In this document: positions 53,627 to 61,032 of the stretch, piece by piece | How positions within the stretch are numbered: position 1 is the first letter of the stretch | Layout: every line of letters starts with the position of its first letter | Source of the DNA: Nitrospira sp. | GTDB lineage: Bacteria; Nitrospirota; Nitrospiria; Nitrospirales; Nitrospiraceae | Direction: 5' to 3' | Assembly (NCBI GenBank): GCA_022843785.1 | Contig: JALHMZ010000006.1 | Span: 62,001 to 126,000, forward strand | Length of the DNA stretch: 64,000 nt | Position numbers and translations under genes: made by a program | Notes under the pieces: generated by a model | What the model was told of the DNA's origin: nothing | What the model saw: the letters and a program-made list of their open reading frames with translations, nothing else | The model's database searches: none

Positions 53627-54093
53627 ACGTTCAGCCTCCTCCATAAACAGTAAACAACTCAACTCCAAATCAATCGATGATAAATCCGCATGCCATACTT
53701 ATGTGAGCAATCGTGAGACAGCCAATTCTCATTAATATACTAGCGACTCTAGTAGAACCCAATACCCATCGGGAGAATCATCAGGATGTCCGTACTACCA
53801 GACAAATTACTTGTTCGCCACTCAAGCAAAACAAGCCCTACCCGCAGGCTATACTACTAAGAGCGAGCTATATATCCATTTCACGAAATTATTGCAAGAC
53901 CCATTTTCCCACAATCATCCGGAATAGCCTGAAGCCTTGCCCCTTTCGTAGAGACCGCTACCCGGTCGACACACCGCACCCGCATCACACCGGTCTCAGA
54001 CACTCGCCCGACACCAGCCTGAGTCTTTCCCCCCAGCGTCATACTGTCCTCTTCTCGTTCGCCCTCACCGCCGGATTGTGCCATAATCCTTCC
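53627..54093. other. divergent promoter region (oxidase / permease)
   Basis: 467-nt A+T-richer region with no supported gene; the plus-strand frame open from 53713 has no coding bias. It should carry promoters for the minus-strand multicopper oxidase and the plus-strand KimA-like permease. A CATAAT hexamer near 54082 could be a -10 element. Confidence 0.35.
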
Positions 54094-55920
54094 ATGATTT
54101 TGAAACGCTGGCTCGTCGGGGATCCACTGAAGACAACTCAGGCTGCAGGCCAGCGGTTGTCAAAAACGCTGGCCCTCGCCATTTTCTCCTCAAATAATAT
54201 TTCGTCCGTTGCGTATGCCACGGAAGAGATCTTGCTGGTTCTGGTCCTGGCGGGCACTGCCGCCCTTACCTTGTCGATTCCGGTCAGCCTGGCAATCCTT
54301 TTCCTCGTGCTCGTCCTGACAATATCCTACCGCCAGATCATCTATGAATACCCGGAAGGCGGCGGGGCCTATGCTGTGGCGAAAGCGAATCTGGGAGAAA
54401 TCCCGGCCCTCACGGCCGCCGGAGCTTTGATGATCAGCTATATCGTCACCGTCGCCGTGAGTGTCGCGGCGGGTATCGCCGCCATCACGTCAGCCATCCC
54501 CAGCCTATTCGTCCATCGGGAAGCGTTGGGACTTGTCGCCATCATCTTTATGGTCATCATGAATCTCCGCGGCGTGCGGGAGTCGGGGCAATTCTTTGCC
54601 GTCCCAACCTACTTCGCCATCGCAGCACTCATCCTGTTGGTGGCGGTGGGCGTCATCCGGTCGCTGTACGACTTGAAACCCATTCCGATGACCATGCCTC
54701 TGGGATCGCCCATCGGAGGGCTGGAACCCTTGACACTCTTTCTGGTTCTTCGCGCGTTTGCCGTAGGCTGTTCCGCCGTCACCGGCATGGAGGTCATTTC
54801 CAATGGCGTCACAGCCTTTCGACATCCCGAATCGAAAAATGCCGCGACGACCATGATCTGGATGTCCGTCATTCTAGGATCACTCTTCATAGGCATCAGT
54901 TGGATGGCCTACCACTACGGCATTGTGCCCAAGGCCGATGAGACGGTCGTCTCTCAACTAGCTCGCCTGACGTTCGGCAGTGGAGCTATCTATTATGCCG
55001 TCCAGATCGGGACCATGCTCCTGTTGATCCTTGCCGCTAACAGCGCGTTTGCGGGCTTCCCGCAGCTCTCCTCGATTCTGGCGCGAGACGGATTCATGCC
55101 GCATCAGATGGCCACATTTGGCGACCGGCTGGTGTTCTCCAACGGCATCATCATCCTCGGATTTCTTGCCGGTCTCCTTCTCGTGATCTTTCAAGGCGAT
55201 ACCCACGCCTTGATTCCCTTATACGCCATCGGCGTCTTCATCTCGTTCACCCTCTCTCAAACCGGCATGGTGAAGCGATGGCTCGTGAAACAAGGGCCTC
55301 ATTGGCGCAAAAAATTAATTGTAAACGGCATCGGCGCCGTCACGACCGGCGTGGCCACGACCATCATCGCCAGCACCAAATTCACAGAAGGCGCCTGGAT
55401 CGTGTTCCTGCTGGTCGCCATCCTGATCCTCATGTTCCAGGGCATTCGCTCTCACTACCGGGCCGTATCGGAACAAATCACCCTGGACCGCAGGGGATCT
55501 CGGCCCCCGCTGCCTCGACGGAATGTCGTGATCATTCCGGTCAGCGGAGTGAATCGCGCCGTGATCCGCGCCCTGGACTATGCGAGAAGCCGCCCCGGTG
55601 AGATTCGCGCCGTGTATGTCGATCTTGACCCGGAAGAAAGTGCCAAGGTCAAAATTCAATGGGCCCAATGGGGTGGCGGTGTCAATTTGATCGCCCTCCC
55701 TTCTCCCTATCGTTCAGTCCTGGGGTCCCTCCTCGAGTACGTCGAGGAAATTCTGGAAAAAGATCCGAACACCTGGGTGACCGTTGTGATCCCTGAAATT
55801 CTTCCGGCCCGCTGGTGGCAAAACATTCTGCACAACCAACGCGCTCTGATGCTCAAAGGCGCACTCCTCTTCAAGGAACGGGTGATCCTCATGGATGTGC
55901 CGTTCCATCTGACGCGATGA
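54094..55920 (+). CDS. KimA-like APC-family potassium/amino-acid permease
   Basis: 608 residues. N-terminal RLSKTLALAIFSSNNISSVAYATEEIL is the KimA/YdaO signature in the first APC-fold helix; about 12 membrane helices follow (for example LAILFLVLVLTISYRQIIYEYPEGGGAYAVAK). The C-terminal 130 residues are a cytosolic alpha/beta domain (VVIIPVSGVNRAVIRALDYARS, VTVVIPEILPARWW), as in KimA. KimA is a proton-coupled K+ importer; here K+ or an organic solute are the candidates. ATG 54094 is where homology starts; there is no strong ribosome binding site. Confidence 0.85.
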   Translation: MILKRWLVGDPLKTTQAAGQRLSKTLALAIFSSNNISSVAYATEEILLVLVLAGTAALTLSIPVSLAILFLVLVLTISYRQIIYEYPEGGGAYAVAKANLGEIPALTAAGALMISYIVTVAVSVAAGIAAITSAIPSLFVHREALGLVAIIFMVIMNLRGVRESGQFFAVPTYFAIAALILLVAVGVIRSLYDLKPIPMTMPLGSPIGGLEPLTLFLVLRAFAVGCSAVTGMEVISNGVTAFRHPESKNAATTMIWMSVILGSLFIGISWMAYHYGIVPKADETVVSQLARLTFGSGAIYYAVQIGTMLLLILAANSAFAGFPQLSSILARDGFMPHQMATFGDRLVFSNGIIILGFLAGLLLVIFQGDTHALIPLYAIGVFISFTLSQTGMVKRWLVKQGPHWRKKLIVNGIGAVTTGVATTIIASTKFTEGAWIVFLLVAILILMFQGIRSHYRAVSEQITLDRRGSRPPLPRRNVVIIPVSGVNRAVIRALDYARSRPGEIRAVYVDLDPEESAKVKIQWAQWGGGVNLIALPSPYRSVLGSLLEYVEEILEKDPNTWVTVVIPEILPARWWQNILHNQRALMLKGALLFKERVILMDVPFHLTR

Positions 55921-56981
55921 CCGTGGGACGTGAAGCGTATCTCGTGAAGCGTATCTCGCAAACTCGGACCTCGTACCTAGTTCTGTTTGCCTCATGCCTG
56001 GCCATGGCTGCTCCTGCCCATGCGTTCAAGATCGTCGAACCGGCAGAAGGCGCTACCCTGATTGCTGGAAGTACCGTGACTGCGCAAGTAGATATGGGAA
56101 AAGACCGCGGCATCGTTGCAGTGCGCTACTACTGGTACGGCGGACAGGACGAAGCATTGGTCGAACAGGATGATGCCACCGCCACCGGCTCCATCGTTGC
56201 ACCCGTTGCCTCGATCGGGCAGGCCGAACACAACCCACCCTTCGGCGGCCGCCTGTTGATCCCCACGGACGGCATCGGACCGATGCGGGTCCTGGCCGTC
56301 GCTGAAATCTCACGTGGACGTCTGGGCACACGCTCCGTCTTCGACGAAGTGATGGTTCAGGTTGAACCCAAGGCCGCCCTGACCACAATCGACTTTGCAA
56401 CCGACAAGCCGCTCCAGCTCGGGCGGGCCGGACAATCCTCCGCCTTCGGCCACGTGGATTCTCTAGGTAAGATTTTCGAGTTGCCGGTTGTCGGTGAGTT
56501 CACCGACGGCATAGTCCGCCGGATCAGCGCTCCGGAAACCGGAACCACCTACGAGTCTTCAAGCCCAAACGTCATTAGAGTCATGTCCGGTGGACTACTC
56601 CAGATCGTCGGCAACGGCAAGACGGTGCTGACTGTGACCAACCACGGCAAACAGGCTCTGCTCGATGTAGACGTAAACGTTAACGACGAGCCAAACGCAC
56701 CGCCGATCGCCGATGCGGGGATAAGCAAAACCGTGAGAGCCGGATCAACAGTCAAATTGAGCGGGCTGAAAAGCCGCGACCCCGAAGGCGAAGCCCTGTA
56801 CTATACCTGGAGCCAACTGCGCGGCAGCAAAGTGTCGCTGCTCGACGCAAACAACGCCGAGGCCTCCTTCCTCGCCCCGCATGTCTCAGAGCCAAGAACC
56901 TATCGATTCAAGCTGCGCGTGACGGACAAGAAAGGCGCGGATAGCCTACCGGTGTTTGTGGATGTGACGGTGGAGCCGTAG
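55917..56981 (+). CDS. secreted Ig/PKD-like domain protein
   Basis: 354 residues with a signal peptide (SYLVLFASCLAMAAPAHAF). The mature part starts with an Ig-like strand set (FKIVEPAEGATLIAGSTVTAQVD), and a C-terminal PKD/REJ-type domain (ADAGISKTVRAGSTVKLSGLKSRDPEGEALYYTWSQL). Likely periplasmic or surface-located. Its ATG overlaps the permease stop (ATGA), so it is translationally coupled to it. Two tandem GTGAAGCGTATCTC units occur at its very 5' end (about 55929-55957), inside the predicted signal region, so the true start may be downstream. Confidence 0.7.
   Translation: MTVGREAYLVKRISQTRTSYLVLFASCLAMAAPAHAFKIVEPAEGATLIAGSTVTAQVDMGKDRGIVAVRYYWYGGQDEALVEQDDATATGSIVAPVASIGQAEHNPPFGGRLLIPTDGIGPMRVLAVAEISRGRLGTRSVFDEVMVQVEPKAALTTIDFATDKPLQLGRAGQSSAFGHVDSLGKIFELPVVGEFTDGIVRRISAPETGTTYESSSPNVIRVMSGGLLQIVGNGKTVLTVTNHGKQALLDVDVNVNDEPNAPPIADAGISKTVRAGSTVKLSGLKSRDPEGEALYYTWSQLRGSKVSLLDANNAEASFLAPHVSEPRTYRFKLRVTDKKGADSLPVFVDVTVEP
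55929..55957. repeat. tandem CGTGAAGCGTATCT units
   Basis: Two direct copies of CGTGAAGCGTATCT. The same motif in variant form is at 1425-1440 (reverse), 3141-3156, 3851-3866 (reverse) and 56985-57012, so it is a dispersed short repeat in this genome. Confidence 0.6.
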
Positions 56982-56984
56982 CTT

Positions 56985-57012
56985 CGTGAAGCGTCGCTCG
57001 TGAAGCATAGTT
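56985..57012. repeat. degenerate CGTGAAGC repeat pair
   Basis: CGTGAAGCGTCGCT and CGTGAAGCATAGTT, related to the tandem units at 55929-55957. Located just past the stop of the PKD-domain gene. Confidence 0.5.
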
Positions 57013-57033
57013 CGCCAAAGAGGGATCGTCTTG

Positions 57034-57051
57034 CCCCGTAGGTTTGGCGGC
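57034..57051. repeat. partial direct repeat DR1
   Basis: GCCCCGTAGGTTTGGCGG is a short copy of the sequence at 58096-58135 and 58860-58899. It lies upstream of the frameshifted antitoxin. Confidence 0.5.
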
Positions 57052-57095
57052 TTCGGTTGGGCTCTTCACCATGGCATCCGGTTAGCTTCAAGCAT

Positions 57096-57156
57096 TTGCC
57101 CTCAATGGTCCTTTCGCCTATACAGACATCATTTCAGACCTAGTCTCCTAGGCGAA
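57096..57156 (+). promoter_or_regulatory. promoter/operator of antitoxin copy 1
   Basis: TTGCCC (57096-57101) and TATACA (57119-57124) with 17-nt spacing. An inverted repeat TTCGCCTA (57113-57120) / TAGGCGAA (57149-57156) brackets the start region, a probable antitoxin binding site. Nearly identical to the site before copy 2. Confidence 0.6.
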
Positions 57157-57166
57157 TGAGCCGATC

Positions 57167-57363
57167 ATGGCAACGCTCACGCTCTCTCTCTCAGATGAGG
57201 AACTCCGGCAATTGGAAGCGCTGGGTAAGCGCGAAGGTCTGACGGTCGAACAGATGGTGCGCCTGGGCATCAACGACTTTATCGGCCAGCCTGATAACAC
57301 GTTCCGTGCCGCTGCCAAGCGCGTGATGGATAAAACGCCGAGCTCTATCGGCGCCTGTTATAG
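57167..57363 (+). pseudogene. frameshifted RHH-type antitoxin, copy 1
   Basis: Near-duplicate of the intact antitoxin at 58250-58447 (LSDEEL--LE-LGKREGLTVEQMVRLGINDFIGQPD). After KRVMDK one A is missing relative to copy 2 (GATAAAACGCC against GAGAAGAACGCC); adding it restores NAELYRRL and a TAG at 57361. The as-is frame runs into 60 residues of unrelated sequence. The Doc toxin partner is absent downstream; an opposite-strand PIN toxin occupies that place. Confidence 0.75.
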
Positions 57364-57390
57364 TCCCAACTCACTTGCCTGCCAGCTCTG

Positions 57391-57831
57391 CTACCGGCTA
57401 GCGCCGAGAGGATGCACAACCCATTTGCCGAATTGGCGGAAATCATCGTCGAAAGCGAACGCCGTCCCGATGCCGAGCCGTTTCATGATTGCGAAGCTGG
57501 TGCAATCCGTAAAGCTGAACCGCTTATCCGGATACTGACGGAAGATAGCCCAAGCTTTTTCCTCGTCGGCTTGAGTCATTCGAATGATGGGAGTGGTGGT
57601 CTCACCCAGCAAGCGGATTCCAAATTGCAGGGCTTGTTCGTACCCAAGCCGCATGCGAAGGAGCGTGATGGTTTCATGGACGATCACATTACTGGTTACG
57701 AGGAGTCGATCCGTGGATTGCACGTACTGTAGCGCCTGATGATGCAATCGATCGGTTTGATCCGCGAGGGCAAAGAACGCTGAGGTATCAACGAAGACGG
57801 ACTTGCGGAACAATTGGGCGGATAGGCTCAA
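57391..57831 (-). CDS. PIN-domain (VapC-like) toxin
   Basis: 146-residue PIN-domain ribonuclease. The acidic active site residues are in FVDTSAFFALAD (Asp16), the helix Glu in VIVHETITLL, and the C-terminal RFSFTDCTSFAIMKRLG and AFAFDDDFRQFG. VapC-type PIN toxins cut tRNA or rRNA. The upstream gene on the same strand overlaps it by 4 nt and probably encodes its antitoxin. The pair lies between the two copies of the RHH antitoxin unit, in the opposite orientation. Confidence 0.88.
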   Translation of the reverse strand: MSLSAQLFRKSVFVDTSAFFALADQTDRLHHQALQYVQSTDRLLVTSNVIVHETITLLRMRLGYEQALQFGIRLLGETTTPIIRMTQADEEKAWAIFRQYPDKRFSFTDCTSFAIMKRLGIGTAFAFDDDFRQFGKWVVHPLGASR

Positions 57832-58010
57832 GGCTTCTCGTGCAGATAGGTGTCGTGCTCGATGCTGATATCGGCAAATCCGCTGGCCCCGATGCCTGAG
57901 AGAGACAGGAGGGACTTTTTCTGACGAGCCACCCGCTTTTGCAGGCTCGACCGCTGGGCTGTCACGGTTCGCTTAACGTGAGTTTTGCGCCGTTTACTAT
58001 GAAGTGCCAT
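57828..58010 (-). CDS. probable antitoxin partner of PIN toxin
   Basis: 60-residue basic protein (MALHSKRRKTHVKRTVTAQR), rich in Lys/Arg/Ser in the N-terminal half. It overlaps the PIN toxin gene by 4 nt, the usual linkage for VapB antitoxins, though no clear AbrB or RHH fold can be recognised. ATG 58010 follows AGAGGG; an in-frame GTG lies 6 nt upstream. Confidence 0.6.
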   Translation of the reverse strand: MALHSKRRKTHVKRTVTAQRSSLQKRVARQKKSLLSLSGIGASGFADISIEHDTYLHEKP

Positions 58011-58095
58011 GCCCACCCTCTGTGCTGATGACGTTATGATACCGCAGTCCCTCAGTGTTCACAATGATCGGCCATGATCGGCCATTGTTTCAACT

Positions 58096-58135
58096 ACACC
58101 TCACTCAACCGCATCGGCCCGTAGGTTTGGCGGGC
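58096..58135. repeat. direct repeat DR2 (3' end of HExxH gene)
   Basis: 40 bp matching 58860-58899 at about 37 positions, with motif CTCACTCAACCGCATCGGCCC. The second copy is the coding 3' end of the HExxH gene (reverse strand: KARQTYGPMRLSEV then stop), while this copy stands alone between the PIN module and the RHH/Doc module. Confidence 0.75.
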
Positions 58136-58178
58136 ATGGTTGCACTATTCGATATGTCATCCGCTTAGCTTCAAGCAT

Positions 58179-58239
58179 TTGCCCTCAAAGGTCCTTTCGC
58201 CTATACTGACATCATTTCGGACGTAGTCTCCTAGGCGAA
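58179..58239 (+). promoter_or_regulatory. promoter/operator of RHH-Doc operon
   Basis: TTGCCC (58179-58184) and TATACT (58202-58207), 17-nt spacer. The inverted repeat TTCGCCTA (58196-58203) / TAGGCGAA (58232-58239) overlaps the -10 and transcription start, so it fits autorepression by the antitoxin-toxin complex. Confidence 0.65.
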
Positions 58240-58249
58240 GGAGCCGACC

Positions 58250-58447
58250 ATGGCAATGCTCACGATCTCTCTCTCAGATGAGGAGCTCCAGCGATTGGAA
58301 ACGCTGGGGAAGCGCGAAGGTCTGACGGTCGAGCAAATGGTTCGCCTTGGCATCAACGACTTCATTGGCCAGCCCGATGACGCATTCCGTGCCGCTGCCA
58401 AGCGCGTGATGGAGAAGAACGCCGAACTCTACCGTCGCCTCTCGTGA
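58250..58447 (+). CDS. RHH-type antitoxin for Doc
   Basis: 65 residues, ribbon-helix-helix-like (MLTISLSDEELQRLETLGKREGLTVEQMVRLGINDFIG) with a C-terminal segment (RAAAKRVMEKNAELYRRLS) that likely binds the toxin. It is the intact duplicate of copy 1 at 57167. It ends by overlapping the Doc gene (GTGA, 4 nt). It substitutes for the Phd antitoxin usual with Doc. Confidence 0.85.
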   Translation: MAMLTISLSDEELQRLETLGKREGLTVEQMVRLGINDFIGQPDDAFRAAAKRVMEKNAELYRRLS

Positions 58448-58836
58448 CCCGCTATCTTTCCATTGCGGAAGTTCTCGAACTGCACCAATCCGTCATCGAA
58501 CACTGGGGTGGCGCGAGTGGCATCCGGGATCTTGGCTCGTTGGAATCTGCCCTCGCACAACCGCGTCAGAGCGTTGCTGGACAGGATCTCTATCCGGATC
58601 TCACAAGCAAAGCAGCAGCCCTATGCTTCTCTCTGGTCTTGAACCACCCCTTTGTCGATGGGAACAAGAGAATCGGACATGCCGCAATGGAAACCTTTCT
58701 CTTCGTAAACGGCTCTGAGCTGCGTGCATCCGTCGATGAACAGGAGCGCATCATGCTCGATCTGGCCGCCGGCGCTCTTTCTCGCGAGAACTTTGTGGAA
58801 TGGGTGACGCAACACACCGTCTCGACTACAAAATAG
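58444..58836 (+). CDS. doc: Doc/Fic-family toxin
   Basis: 130-residue death-on-curing toxin. The Fic motif HPFVDGNKRIGHAA (about residues 66-79) carries the catalytic His and the GNKR phosphate-binding loop. N-terminal YLSIAEVLELHQSVIEHWGGASGIRDLGSLESALAQP is the Doc family start. Doc phosphorylates EF-Tu. GTG start inside the antitoxin stop, so translation is coupled. It completes an RHH-Doc operon. Confidence 0.93.
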   Translation: MTRYLSIAEVLELHQSVIEHWGGASGIRDLGSLESALAQPRQSVAGQDLYPDLTSKAAALCFSLVLNHPFVDGNKRIGHAAMETFLFVNGSELRASVDEQERIMLDLAAGALSRENFVEWVTQHTVSTTK

Positions 58837-58857
58837 TCCTTCCCTCTCCAACCAACT

Positions 58858-60423
58858 TTACACCTCACTCAACCGCATCGGCCCATAGGTTTGCCGTGCC
58901 TTCCTTAGTTCATCATGATGCCGTCGAAGGGCGGGGCCGAACGTGGAGAGTGACACCGCTTTGCGATGAGGCTCGATCCTGCGTTCGACCTGCTCAATCG
59001 CCTCTGCCAATTGGCCGACCATACGGCGGCCCGAGCCGGTGAGCCAGCCGAGGTGGCGATCGGCATAGTGGAGGTCTTGGAGTGAGTAACGGACGGACTC
59101 GACTTCTTCCAAACATCGAAAGCGGGCCCGTTGAAGATCACGTGGCGTCAGCCCCGCGAGTTTCCACCGCGCCGATCCGCCAGGCCCTGATGCCCACGTC
59201 AAAAGCCGCTCAAACAGTATCGCGCCCATCGTGAAGGTAAATGTCGCGTGGAGAATCCCGCGAAGCGGGCGGAGGCTCCGGCGCCAGGGCGAATAGAAAA
59301 TCTGCTGATGGTGGTCGCCGTGATACATCACATATTTACGCAGCAAAAGATTCAGATGGTGGTGGCTGTTCTCGTGGGTCAAATCGTCAATTAAATCCAG
59401 ATTGTCCCGATCGAAACAATTGATGAACGACAATCCCGGTCGATGACGATAGCTGAAACTCACCACCCCCTTCGCCTTGAGCGGCACAATCCGCGATGTC
59501 AGTAAGGCCAGCACCCCAGCCCCTTCAGGCCAGGCTGCTTGGATCGTCCTCCAAGCCCGGCTGATCCGTTCCGCCTGCTTCTGCTCTGTTCGGACAATCG
59601 CCCGAGGCTGCCGGTCTTTTCCATAGACTAACGTCGGACCGATCGTCACCGGACACTGTTCAGCCTCGAGCGCCGCCTCTGTCGCCTGAGATGCCCAGCT
59701 CCATTCACCCTGCCCTCCCCATGCGGTCCATAACTCAGAGGTCTTTCGACCGACGCGCACCGAAATCCCACTCGTCCCGATCAGAAACGTCGACTGGCCG
59801 GACCCTCGTTTCAGACAGCGGCACACCTCGGCAGGAGCCTCGCGCCACTCTCCGGCAATTCCGACCGAAATGCCATTCCCTGCTTCCGCCCGCTCGAAGT
59901 TGGCATCGAATATTGCCGGTGCCTCCCATCGCGGCACCGTGCGCTGTTTGCACCACTTCACGGCAAGTCTCGGATCGAACAGGATCGATTCCTGCGTCAA
60001 TTCACGCGCCAGCCTCCGGCACAAACTCGTGAGCCGTTTCTCAAGCCCAGCCGCGCGAGGACGGCCCAGAGGAAACAGATCGTGGAGGTAGCTGTTCTCA
60101 AAAAACTTTTCCTGGCATTCGGTGAACAGTTGCTGCGTGAATTCGGCCCGATCCGGCTCTCGTTCCCATTGCTGGAGAATGTCCAAAAAATAGACGAGAT
60201 CATTGAGCGACTCGATCCATCCGGCCACCTTCCAGTTGGAATAGCTTTCGACTGCGAGCGATCGGCTGAGGATCTGGAACAATCCAACCGGAAGGTCATA
60301 CCGGGAGGAGAGATCCGGATAATCGGTCTGAAGCTCTCGACAGAGATCCTGCAACAACCGCTGCATCGAGAGACGAAACTCATCGGTCAGACGAGTGAGA
60401 AGCGGCAACTCCAAGAGGGGCAT
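58858..60423 (-). CDS. putative aKG-HExxH-type peptide beta-hydroxylase
   Basis: 521 residues. A central metal-binding HENSHHHLNLLL (HExxH, about residue 350) is followed by YVMYHGDHHQQIFYSPWRRSLRPLRGILHATFTF, which resembles the mod_HExxH family (HExxH plus Y-PWR-D-RP-RGLLHG). Members are Fe(II)/alpha-ketoglutarate-dependent beta-hydroxylases of ribosomal peptides. Here it is alone, with no obvious precursor or other RiPP enzyme beside it; the nearest small ORF is the zinc-ribbon gene 144 nt upstream. No signal peptide. Its 3' end is duplicated beside the toxin-antitoxin modules. Assignment rests on motif similarity. Confidence 0.7.
   Translation of the reverse strand: MPLLELPLLTRLTDEFRLSMQRLLQDLCRELQTDYPDLSSRYDLPVGLFQILSRSLAVESYSNWKVAGWIESLNDLVYFLDILQQWEREPDRAEFTQQLFTECQEKFFENSYLHDLFPLGRPRAAGLEKRLTSLCRRLARELTQESILFDPRLAVKWCKQRTVPRWEAPAIFDANFERAEAGNGISVGIAGEWREAPAEVCRCLKRGSGQSTFLIGTSGISVRVGRKTSELWTAWGGQGEWSWASQATEAALEAEQCPVTIGPTLVYGKDRQPRAIVRTEQKQAERISRAWRTIQAAWPEGAGVLALLTSRIVPLKAKGVVSFSYRHRPGLSFINCFDRDNLDLIDDLTHENSHHHLNLLLRKYVMYHGDHHQQIFYSPWRRSLRPLRGILHATFTFTMGAILFERLLTWASGPGGSARWKLAGLTPRDLQRARFRCLEEVESVRYSLQDLHYADRHLGWLTGSGRRMVGQLAEAIEQVERRIEPHRKAVSLSTFGPALRRHHDELRKARQTYGPMRLSEV
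58860..58899. repeat. direct repeat DR3 (within 3' end of HExxH gene)
   Basis: Matches DR2 at 58096-58135, and DR1 in part. It includes the last codons and stop of the HExxH gene. DR2 and DR3 flank the RHH-Doc operon (58179-58836) on both sides. Confidence 0.75.
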
Positions 60424-60566
60424 CGTGGATGACTCAACAATGGGTGACGTGGAGGACTGTAGCGCAGTGGAGTGACGGCTGCAAGGAAAGAGCTCCGTGG
60501 GAGGAGCACGGCACGAACGACCGGCTCCATGAAGCGGACCTGCTGTCGTGCTATACGGGTAGCCTA

Positions 60567-60779
60567 TTAGGCGGCCTTGGCATGCGTGTGCTTCGCCGAA
60601 ATATGTGCGTCTGGCATGTCTGATTTAAGCTGGCGCATCCGATTGTGAGCGATGAGCGAGTCGACGACGTTGCCGCAGGCAACGCATCGTAACCCCCGCA
60701 TCCACATCGGCAAGAAACTCTCCTGCATGTCGATCAAATTGTCCGGAACCATAAGACCATGACATCTCGAGCAATTCAT
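60567..60779 (-). CDS. small zinc-ribbon protein, paralogue 3
   Basis: 70 residues. MNCSRCHGLMVPDNLIDM then RCVACGNVVDSLIAHNRMRQL make the two CxxC pairs of a zinc ribbon shared with the genes at 42938-43159 and 45647-45859. The C-terminal tail is rich in His/Lys/Ala (AHISAKHTHAKAA). CAGGAGGAC ribosome binding site at 6 nt before ATG 60779. It lies upstream of the HExxH enzyme gene on the same strand. Confidence 0.78.
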   Translation of the reverse strand: MNCSRCHGLMVPDNLIDMQESFLPMWMRGLRCVACGNVVDSLIAHNRMRQLKSDMPDAHISAKHTHAKAA

Positions 60780-61032
60780 GGAAGTCCTCCTGGTAACAGT
60801 TGGCATCTCACTTCGTTCATTCTGCGATGCCCATCTGTACCTCAAGAGAAGCAATCAGGATGCCAGGCCCTCTCCGTACACTCTTGCGCGTTTATGCGGG
60901 GAATCGTAGAGTGCCGGCCTGAAAGACCGTGAAACTGACAAAAATTTGGACTGAAATGACGGTATGGGACAAAATTGGCTCAGCATTATCCTCTCTTTGC
61001 ATAACAGGTTATTGGGAAGAGGGTAGTTACTA

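Noticed and set aside
53713..54093. N-terminal extension of the KimA-like permease
   Set aside because: No coding bias, non-homologous, and the KimA-type N terminus begins at 54094.
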